A stretch of 64,000 nt of DNA from JBGPGW01 sp046349515 (lineage in GTDB: Bacteria; Pseudomonadota; Alphaproteobacteria; CADEGL01), in NCBI GenBank assembly GCA_046349515.1, contig JAXMCE010000002.1, positions 495,486 to 559,485 on the forward strand. Reading direction: 5' to 3'. Positions within the stretch are counted from its first letter, which is position 1, and each line of letters starts with the position of its first letter. Position numbers and translations under genes: made by a program. The notes below the pieces were generated by a model. The model made no database searches and was not told the DNA's origin. It saw only the letters and a list, made by a program, of their open reading frames with translations. Below, in pieces: positions 35,062 through 41,511 of this stretch.

Positions 35062-36291
35062 CTAGCCGGCGCGGGCGAGCATCGCCTGGAGAAGCACGTT
35101 GCAACCCGCCTCGATATGGGCGGGGTCGGCGCTTTCCTCTTCGTTGTGACTCAAACCCCCGCGGCACGGCACGAAGATCATGCTGGTCGGCGCCACGCGC
35201 GATACGTAGCAGGAATCATGACCGGCCCCAGACACGATGTCCCGGTGCTTGTAACCGAGCCCCTCGGCGGCACCTCGCACCGCGGCGATGCAGCCTTGGT
35301 CGAAGGCGACAGGCGGCGAATTCCAGATTCGCTCGACGGTGACCGACACGCCGGCACTCGACGCGCAGTCGTCGAAGGCCGCTCGCACCTCTGCCTCGAT
35401 GCGATCGAGCGTCGCGGCCTCGGGATGCCTGAGATCCAAGGTGAAACGGACCTCGCCCGGAATGGTGTTCCGCGAGTTGGGAATGACCTGCATTTGTCCG
35501 ACCGTGCCGCGGCCATAGGGCGCATGGGTCCGGGCGATCCGATTGACCGCGGCAACCATGCCCGAGGTCGCAAGAAGTGCGTCCCGCCGCACATTCATGG
35601 GGGTCGGCCCCGCATGCGCGTCTTGGCCGGTCACGGTCACGTCGAACCACCGAACGCCCTGAACACCGATGACGACACCGATCGGCAGGTTTTCAGATTC
35701 GAGAATCGGGCCCTGCTCGATATGGACTTCGAAGAAGGTCCCGACTGGCCGGCCGCCGCAAGGCTCATCGCCGGCATAGCCGATGCGCTTCAATTCCTCC
35801 CCGAAGGTCTTGCCGCTCAAATCCTTCTGGCCGAGAACGTAGTCGGCCTCGAAGGCGCCGCCGAAGACGCCGGATGCGCACATGGCGGGGGCGAAGCGCG
35901 ACCCCTCCTCGTTCGTCCACACCGCGACTTCGATCGGCGCATCGGTCTCAACGCCCGCATCATTGAGGGTCCGAATCACCTCGAGCCCGGCGAGGACGCC
36001 ATAGACTCCGTCGAACTTGCCGCCATGGGGCTGGGTGTCGAGATGACTTCCGGTCATGATGGGTGGCCTGTCCGCATGCCGCCCAGGACGGCGAGCGAAG
36101 ATATTGCCGAGACGATCGACGCGAATCGTGCAGCCGGCTTCCTTGCACCAGCGGACGAAAAGATCGCGGCCCACCTTATCTTCGTCACTGAGCGCGAGCC
36201 GGCCGCACCCACCCTTGGGCAAGGCGCCGATCTTCGCCATCTCCATGAGGCTCGCCCAGAGCCGGTCGCCATTGATCCTAAGATTGCGCAT
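35062..36291 (-). CDS. M20-family Zn hydrolase: N-carbamoyl-L-amino-acid hydrolase / allantoate amidohydrolase / beta-ureidopropionase type
   Basis: A 409-residue M20 peptidase-fold enzyme. Metal ligands are GSHLDTQPHGGKFDG (about residues 81-95, His and Asp), WTNEEGSRF (about 127, Glu-Glu) and FEVHIEQGP (about 190, His), with a late SHNEEE histidine near 383. The lid and dimerisation domain contains GVQGVRWFDVTVTGQDAHAGPTPM. Substrates of the group are N-carbamoyl-L-amino acids, N-carbamoyl-beta-alanine or allantoate, all ureido compounds. ATG 36291 is preceded by GAGGAGG. First gene of the minus-strand carbamoylase operon, divergent from the methyltransferase gene. Confidence 0.9.
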   Translation of the reverse strand: MRNLRINGDRLWASLMEMAKIGALPKGGCGRLALSDEDKVGRDLFVRWCKEAGCTIRVDRLGNIFARRPGRHADRPPIMTGSHLDTQPHGGKFDGVYGVLAGLEVIRTLNDAGVETDAPIEVAVWTNEEGSRFAPAMCASGVFGGAFEADYVLGQKDLSGKTFGEELKRIGYAGDEPCGGRPVGTFFEVHIEQGPILESENLPIGVVIGVQGVRWFDVTVTGQDAHAGPTPMNVRRDALLATSGMVAAVNRIARTHAPYGRGTVGQMQVIPNSRNTIPGEVRFTLDLRHPEAATLDRIEAEVRAAFDDCASSAGVSVTVERIWNSPPVAFDQGCIAAVRGAAEGLGYKHRDIVSGAGHDSCYVSRVAPTSMIFVPCRGGLSHNEEESADPAHIEAGCNVLLQAMLARAG

Positions 36292-36410
36292 GCCATCCTC
36301 CTCGCCGATCGAGCAACCGTAGGAACCGCCCCGCCGAGGGTCAAGCGCCCGGGTCCGTGCTGGCCAGGAGTCGCTTGGCTGTGCACACTCTTCCCGCGCG
36401 GAGCACACCC

Positions 36411-37106
36411 ATGACGTCCTGGATCGAGTTCTGGAACAGCGCCAATTCCATCTATGTGGGGCCCGAACACCTAAGGGCCCACTTCGAGACGCTTGGCCGG
36501 GACCTCGCGGCGCTCCTGCCGCCTCAGGGGCCGTTGGTCATTCTCGACTATGGTTGTGGAGACGCGCTGGCTGTTGAACATCTTCGAGCCGGCACGAACA
36601 CGCTCCTGCTCTACGACGCCTCCGCAGAGGTCCGCCGGAGGTTGCGCGTACGCCTCGGCACCGCCCGGGACATTCGAATTCTCGAAGACTCCGAGGTCGA
36701 AAGCCTTCCATCGGGGAGCCTCGACGTCGTGATCGCGAGTTCCCTCCTCCAATACGTCGATGAAAACGCTCTCGTCCCCCTTCTTCGGCGCTGGCACGAA
36801 TGGCTCAAGCCGGGCGGCGTCTTGATCGTCGCGGACGTTATTTCACCCGATACGGGCATGGTCTCGGATATCAGGGATCTCATGACCCTCGCTTGGAAGG
36901 AGGGATTCTTTCTCTCGGCCGCCTTCGGCCTCATCCGCACCTATTTCTCGGACTATCGTCGCCTCCGGCGCGATGTCGGGCTCATGCGCTATCGGCCGTC
37001 CGAATTCCTCGAACGCCTTCGTTCCGCCGGATTCCTCGGCGAACAACTTCCGAGAAACCCCGGGCCCAACCGGCACCGGTACGCTTTCCGCGGCCTCAAA
37101 CGCTAA
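36411..37106 (+). CDS. class I SAM-dependent methyltransferase
   Basis: A 231-residue Rossmann-fold methyltransferase. Motif I is VILDYGCGDALAVEHL (about residues 43-58); the acidic LLLYDASAEV follows, motif post-I to IV includes SLDVVIASSLLQYV, and the WHEWLKPGGVLIVADV block matches the post-motif loop. The acceptor is unknown; these small enzymes methylate lipids, quinones or small molecules. A frame extension upstream to 36357 is unneeded; ATG 36411 gives a typical N-terminus. The next gene, a large membrane protein, begins 47 bp downstream on the same strand. Confidence 0.85.
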   Translation: MTSWIEFWNSANSIYVGPEHLRAHFETLGRDLAALLPPQGPLVILDYGCGDALAVEHLRAGTNTLLLYDASAEVRRRLRVRLGTARDIRILEDSEVESLPSGSLDVVIASSLLQYVDENALVPLLRRWHEWLKPGGVLIVADVISPDTGMVSDIRDLMTLAWKEGFFLSAAFGLIRTYFSDYRRLRRDVGLMRYRPSEFLERLRSAGFLGEQLPRNPGPNRHRYAFRGLKR

Positions 37107-37153
37107 GGGAAAACTGGCACAGCACGTCCGAACGTGGGACGATCCAGCGCACG

Positions 37154-38497
37154 ATGACCGCCGAAACGAGTTCCATAGCCACATTGCCTCGCGACCAGAG
37201 TTGGCCGGCTCCCTTGACGATCGCCGTTGCGATCGCGACCGTCGCCTATCTCACGCCTGCGATGATCAACGGCTATCCGCTCGTCTATTGGGACACGGGC
37301 GGCTATCTCATGGCCGGCGTGCGCGACGAATATGTACCGAATCGATCCGCCTACTACGCCTGGTTCGCGGAAATCACGGGGTTCTTTTCGGCCTGGGGCG
37401 TGATCGCCGTACAATCCGCATTCTCGGCGGCGGCCCTCGCGACAACGGTCCGAATGTTCTTCCCCGGCTCTATTGCCGCCACGGTCTGGGCCCTCGTTCT
37501 CGGTTGCTTCACGTCACTGCCGTGGTACGCGTCCTGGTTGATGCCCGACGTGTTCACGGGGCTTGCGGTCCTCGCGACACTTGGCCTCGCCTTCGGACAC
37601 TGGCCGCGCTGGCAAACGGGAGCTCTGAGCGTGCTGCTCATCTTTTCGCTTCTGAGCCACACCTCCCATTTTCCGCTCGTGGCCGCGACGATCGCCGGCG
37701 CGGTGATTGGCGCCCTTCTGTTCCGTGTCCGCATCGCCTGGATTCCGCCAGTGGCCTGCCTCGTCGCGGCCGTCGCCCTCACCGTCTTTGCCAACGCGAT
37801 TCTCACCGGACAGGCATTCTTCAACCGCACGGGGTGGGTTCTGCTTTTTTCCAGACTGGCCGAGAGCGGTCTCGTCCAAGAGCAGCTCGACCAGCACTGC
37901 GACGACAATCCCGACTGGTCGAAGCTTTGCACCTACCGCGACCGGATTCCGGAGAATGCGGAAAAGTGGCTCTGGCAGCGCGGGACGCCATTTTGGCGAA
38001 TCGGTAATTGGGAAGGCACGCGCGAGGACAGCCGACGCATCGTCATCGACGTCATCCGGGAGCATCCGGTCGAAGCGGCGCTCTTCGCCCTCGACGGGTT
38101 TGGCAAGCAACTTCTCTACATCGAGCTGGGCGAAGGCACCGAGAGCCAGGAGTGGTTCCTGGCTTGGACGATCAAGGCGTCATTTCCTCAAGAATTCGGG
38201 GCCTGGCAGCGCGCACTTCAGCAAAGCGGCCGGCTTCTTTCCGTGTCCGAGGCCGCCAACCGCATTCATCTGCCCATCGTGCTTGTCGCCCTGGCTTTAA
38301 CCTTGATCGGCTTGTTTTCGCGGCGCGTGACACCACCGCTGCGGACTGGCTGCTTCACGGTCATGATCGCCCTCCTCGCCAACGCATTCGTATGCGGCGC
38401 CCTGTCCGGCCCGCACGACCGCTACCAGGTTCGCCTGATCTGGGTTGTTCTCGCGACCGCGGTGCCAGTCGCGGTCTCCATTCGCCGATCGCGCTAA
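37154..38497 (+). CDS. polytopic membrane protein, possibly glycosyltransferase-like, unknown function
   Basis: A 447-residue inner-membrane protein with about ten hydrophobic helices. The first periplasmic loop after helix 1 reads NGYPLVYWDTGGYLMAGV: an acidic DTGGY motif following the first helix, as in GT-C type enzymes, although I cannot assign the family. A large soluble region (about residues 230-350, with CDDNPDWSKLCTYRDRIPEN and two cysteines) probably lies in the periplasm. The ATG at 37154 follows the methyltransferase gene closely. It ends just before a strong hairpin terminator and converges on carD. Confidence 0.75.
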   Translation: MTAETSSIATLPRDQSWPAPLTIAVAIATVAYLTPAMINGYPLVYWDTGGYLMAGVRDEYVPNRSAYYAWFAEITGFFSAWGVIAVQSAFSAAALATTVRMFFPGSIAATVWALVLGCFTSLPWYASWLMPDVFTGLAVLATLGLAFGHWPRWQTGALSVLLIFSLLSHTSHFPLVAATIAGAVIGALLFRVRIAWIPPVACLVAAVALTVFANAILTGQAFFNRTGWVLLFSRLAESGLVQEQLDQHCDDNPDWSKLCTYRDRIPENAEKWLWQRGTPFWRIGNWEGTREDSRRIVIDVIREHPVEAALFALDGFGKQLLYIELGEGTESQEWFLAWTIKASFPQEFGAWQRALQQSGRLLSVSEAANRIHLPIVLVALALTLIGLFSRRVTPPLRTGCFTVMIALLANAFVCGALSGPHDRYQVRLIWVVLATAVPVAVSIRRSR

Positions 38498-38503
38498 AGA
38501 AAA

Positions 38504-38530
38504 CACCCGGCGCGACGTTCGCGCCGGGTG
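38504..38530 (-). terminator. intrinsic terminator of carD (possibly bidirectional)
   Basis: A perfect 12-bp inverted repeat, 38504-38515 with 38519-38530, separated by three bases and very GC-rich. On the minus strand the hairpin is followed by TTTTCTTT, so it fits termination of carD transcription. On the plus strand only a short TTCCTT follows, so a role for the membrane-protein gene is weaker. Confidence 0.8.
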
Positions 38531-38556
38531 CGGTGTTCCTTGCTGTTCGGCAGGGA

Positions 38557-39081
38557 TCAGGCGGTGTGAAGCACGCGCTCCAATCGCTTGATCGCGGCGT
38601 CCTCGGCGATCCGTTCCACCGCCGCCAGCTCGCGCACCAGGCGGTCGAACGCAGCCTGGTACATCTGCCGCTCGCTGTAGGACTGATCGGGCTGGTCGCC
38701 CTTCCGGTGCAGGTCGCGAACGACCTCGGCGATCGAGACCGGGTTGCCCGAGTTGATCTTGGCCTCGTACTCCTGGGCCCGGCGGCTCCACATCGTGCGC
38801 TTGACCCGCGTCCGGCGCTTCAGGGTCGTGAGCGCGGTCTCCATGATCTTCCGGTTGCTCAGGCGACGAAGACCGGCCGCCTCGACCTTGCCGATCGGCA
38901 CGCGGAGGGTCATCCGCTCCTTGTCGAAATTGATGACAAAAACCTTGAGTTCGTTGTCACCGACGGCGTGGGTTTCCACGCCTGCCACACGCCCTACGCC
39001 ATGCGTGGGGTAGACCACATACTCTCCGGCTTTGAAGACAATGTCCTTGGAAGTGCTCCGAATCTTTTTCAATGCGCTCAC
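38557..39081 (-). CDS. carD: CarD/CdnL-family RNA-polymerase-binding regulator
   Basis: A protein of about 174 residues. The N-terminal RNA-polymerase-interacting Tudor-like domain reads FKAGEYVVYPTHGVGRVAGV and continues through FVINFDKERMTLRVPIGK. The C-terminal part is helical (LTTLKRRTRVKRTMWSRRAQ, then YEAKINSGNPVSIAEVVRDL) and typical of alphaproteobacterial CarD. CarD stabilises open complexes at housekeeping promoters, including rRNA promoters. The frame opens at TTG 39093; I prefer GTG 39081. It ends at a strong terminator and is preceded by a 370-bp AT-rich leader region. Confidence 0.92.
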   Translation of the reverse strand: MSALKKIRSTSKDIVFKAGEYVVYPTHGVGRVAGVETHAVGDNELKVFVINFDKERMTLRVPIGKVEAAGLRRLSNRKIMETALTTLKRRTRVKRTMWSRRAQEYEAKINSGNPVSIAEVVRDLHRKGDQPDQSYSERQMYQAAFDRLVRELAAVERIAEDAAIKRLERVLHTA

Positions 39082-39451
39082 GGCTCTCTTCAATCCCTCG
39101 CTGCCCTACCCACACACACGCCCCGCGCGGGCCCTCACTGAGGGACCGCCCATAGGTTTCTCCCCTGTGGTCTTGTGCCACTCTTGGAAACCAAAGAGAC
39201 ACGGCCAGGGACCGTGTCTCTCTGTGCCGATCTTCATATCACGTTCGATGTACAAAAGATAGGCCGTAAGTAATTCTGACGATCAATTTTTGGCGGCAAC
39301 ATATTGTTTCAAAACGATAATTTAATATTTTTCCCGAGCTGAGCCGTGCCGACCAGCCGACGGACATCCAGGGCTAAAATGCCCCTGGAGCGCAGCACAC
39401 GTTACCGTGCAAGGACTTAGCCAAGATAACCAGTTATAATGATTTGAATAG
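39082..39451. other. AT-rich intergenic region upstream of carD with a 10-bp hairpin
   Basis: I see no convincing gene in these 370 bases. Positions 39235-39335 are far more AT-rich than any other part of the window and presumably hold the carD promoter region. A perfect 10-bp inverted repeat, AGAGACACGG (39195-39204) with CCGTGTCTCT (39212-39221) and a 7-base loop, lies in the presumed carD 5' leader. A shorter CCAGGG/CCCTGG repeat lies near 39368-39388. The first hairpin could be an attenuator, an mRNA stabiliser or a protein site. Confidence 0.5.
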
Positions 39452-40267
39452 TTACTTTCTGAACTCGGGCCGCGGCCGCCCGGCAATGAATGCGGCGACG
39501 TCCCATGCTTGCTGAACCGAGAGAAGGGGACGGGTGAAATCGACTCCGTAAGGCATGTTGTCATGGGCGAAGGCTGCCAACGTCGCGGGGTTGTTCATGC
39601 CAGCGGCGCTGTTGAAGCTTTGCGGCCCCCAGAGTGGGGTCACCGTATAACCCGCCGCCGGATCCGGCCCACGCCGCTGGCCTTCGCCATCGGCGCCGTG
39701 ACAGGTCGAGCAGACTTCCCGATACACAACCTCGCCGCGTTCGGCGCTGGCCGGCGCGGCGGGCCGGGACAAGGGTTGGACGCCCATCCCATCGATCTCA
39801 ACGCCGACCGGCGTCCCCGTGCCAAGAAACTTGATGTAAGCCACGAAGGCGGACATCTCTCGGCTGTCGTGAGGCAGGGGCTTGCCGTTCATCGAGCGCA
39901 TCATGCACAGGTTGATGCGATCCTCGAGGGTGATCGGCCTGCCTTCGAAATAGCGCGGAAACGTGGCGAAGCTGTCGATGAGCGGCAGTCCAAACTTCTT
40001 CACGCCGCCGTTGAGATGGCAAGCACCGCAGTTCATGTTGTTGCCGGCATAACGCAACGAAGCGTCCGCGACGTCCGGGCCGATCTTGAGCTCCGTTTCC
40101 TCGATCAGTTCCCTGCCGTAGCGGATGAGCTCAGCGCTCGGAACTTTCGCGACATCGCGAAACCGAAACCAGTCGGGCGCGGGCTGCCAGTAGAAATGGC
40201 TGATCAAGGCCCCGAGGCTGGCGGCCAGAACCGCCACAATGATGAGCGCGATGTCGCGCCGGGGCAT
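39452..40267 (-). CDS. diheme cytochrome c, thiosulfate dehydrogenase (TsdA)-like
   Basis: A 271-residue periplasmic cytochrome with an N-terminal membrane anchor or signal (IALIIVAVLAASLGALISHF). There are two haem-binding CxxCH motifs: MNCGACHLNGG (about residue 80) and EVCSTCHGADG (about 187). The first domain's layout, with a C-terminal haem near DGEGQRRGPDP, resembles TsdA, which oxidises thiosulfate to tetrathionate, but a generic diheme cytochrome is possible. It lies between fdxA (upstream) and the carD leader and interrupts what I know as a contiguous fdxA-carD arrangement. Confidence 0.8.
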   Translation of the reverse strand: MPRRDIALIIVAVLAASLGALISHFYWQPAPDWFRFRDVAKVPSAELIRYGRELIEETELKIGPDVADASLRYAGNNMNCGACHLNGGVKKFGLPLIDSFATFPRYFEGRPITLEDRINLCMMRSMNGKPLPHDSREMSAFVAYIKFLGTGTPVGVEIDGMGVQPLSRPAAPASAERGEVVYREVCSTCHGADGEGQRRGPDPAAGYTVTPLWGPQSFNSAAGMNNPATLAAFAHDNMPYGVDFTRPLLSVQQAWDVAAFIAGRPRPEFRK

Positions 40268-40309
40268 GCCGGCCCTAGATCAAAGGCGTGATCGCCGCGC
40301 CCCGCATCA

Positions 40310-40645
40310 TCAACGCTTCGCCGGATTGGCACTGAAGAGATCATTGAGCTTGTTGGGCGTATCCTTGAACTGATCGGCATCGGCAGGCACTTCGCCCTTG
40401 CGCGTGATGTTGGGCCACGATCCCGAATATTGCCGATTGAATTGAACCCAACGCTCCATGTCGCTGTCCGTGTCCGGATGGATGGCTTCGACGGGGCACT
40501 CGGGTTCGCAGACGCCGCAGTCGATGCATTCATCCGGGTGGATGACCAGCATGTTCTCGCCTTCATAGAAGCAGTCGACGGGACATACCTCGACGCAGTC
40601 CTGATACTTGCACTTGATGCACGGCTCGGTAACGACGTAGGTCAT
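40310..40645 (-). CDS. fdxA: seven-iron ferredoxin FdxA
   Basis: A 111-residue ferredoxin. The N-terminal CIKCKYQDCVEVCPVDC supplies ligands for a [3Fe-4S] cluster and part of the other. CIDCGVCEPECPVEAI supplies the [4Fe-4S] cluster ligands. The C-terminal tail (VQFNRQYSGSWPNITRKGE) is typical of the Azotobacter FdI-like alphaproteobacterial group. It is a low-potential electron carrier in the cytoplasm. ATG 40645 follows GGGAGAA. It is followed at 42 bp by the cytochrome gene and preceded by the TerB-like gene. Confidence 0.95.
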   Translation of the reverse strand: MTYVVTEPCIKCKYQDCVEVCPVDCFYEGENMLVIHPDECIDCGVCEPECPVEAIHPDTDSDMERWVQFNRQYSGSWPNITRKGEVPADADQFKDTPNKLNDLFSANPAKR

Positions 40646-40700
40646 TGGGTTCTCCCGTCGAGTCGGTCACGCGAAATCCCGGAGCCACTCCGGCGCCCGA

Positions 40701-41174
40701 TCATTGCCCGTCAGTTGCCGATTTCGCAAGGGCAAGTGCGGCCAGCACGCGCTGGCGCGCGGCGCCCCGTTCATGGTCGGAGACGTATATAAGGCCCGCG
40801 ATCCGACGCAGCAAGTGCGCCTCGTAGTCATGGAGCACGCCGTCGGCATAGGCGACCCGCCATAGCATTTCGACAAGGCGGATACGCTCCTCTTCAGAGA
40901 AGCGCGCCTTGACCACGGACGCGAACGTCCACAGGTCGCTCGCGCCACCTCTATTGGCCGCCGCGGCTTCAAACAAACCCTCCGCCTCACTCGGTGCAAG
41001 GCCAAATTGGATCCTGACGATGTCGAGGATCGTCTGCCGTTCACGGTCATCAAGATGTCCATCCATGAGGGCGACTTCGATCATGAGAGCCGCCGCCGCC
41101 AGCTGCAGCGTATCGTGATCGGCCGGCCGCAGATCATGCCGGTGCTCGAGAAGTCGTTTCAGGCGATCGATCAT
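40701..41174 (-). CDS. TerB-like (tellurite resistance/DnaJ-associated helical) domain protein
   Basis: A 157-residue all-helical protein matching the TerB domain. The N-terminal half has LQLAAAALMIEVALMDGHLD and the second half LVEMLWRVAYADGVLHDYEAHL. Each carries the paired acidic motif (DGHLDDRE, DGVLHDYE) characteristic of the fold and probably metal-binding. Function is poorly defined for the family. It starts nine bases downstream of the S4-domain gene's stop, so it is in the same operon, inserted between the S4 and ferredoxin genes. Confidence 0.85.
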   Translation of the reverse strand: MIDRLKRLLEHRHDLRPADHDTLQLAAAALMIEVALMDGHLDDRERQTILDIVRIQFGLAPSEAEGLFEAAAANRGGASDLWTFASVVKARFSEEERIRLVEMLWRVAYADGVLHDYEAHLLRRIAGLIYVSDHERGAARQRVLAALALAKSATDGQ

Positions 41175-41183
41175 CGTGGGTCG

Positions 41184-41492
41184 CTAGTCAAGACAGGGTT
41201 CACTGCGAACGATCGCTCGATCCGCTGAAGGCGGTGACAAGTCGACGTAGAGCGTGCGCGCCGTGGACGACGGGCCACGACGCTCGGCCAACGCAACGAC
41301 GCGGATGACGCGGACATGGGGCCCGAGCACGAACGTCAGGACATCGCCAATATGGATCGCGTGATGAGGCTTGCTTGTCTGGATTCGATTGATGCGAAGG
41401 CCGCCTTCGATGCAATAGCGAGACGCGGCAGCTCTCGTCCGAAAGAAGCGGGCGCACCAGAGCCATTTGTCGACGCGCGAGGTCGCCTGCAT
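41184..41492 (-). CDS. S4-domain RNA-binding protein (Hsp15-like)
   Basis: A 102-residue S4-fold RNA-binding protein. The S4 core reads RVDKWLWCARFFRTRAAASR, then CIEGGLRINRIQTSKP and IHIGDVLTFVLG. Hsp15 recycles stalled 50S-nascent-chain complexes in E. coli; that role here is inferred from family. I chose ATG 41492; a TTG at 41522 would overlap the helicase gene end. It is placed directly after the helicase gene, as in many alphaproteobacteria. Confidence 0.88.
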   Translation of the reverse strand: MQATSRVDKWLWCARFFRTRAAASRYCIEGGLRINRIQTSKPHHAIHIGDVLTFVLGPHVRVIRVVALAERRGPSSTARTLYVDLSPPSADRAIVRSEPCLD

Positions 41493-41511
41493 CGAGGGCG
41501 CGCTGCTCCGG

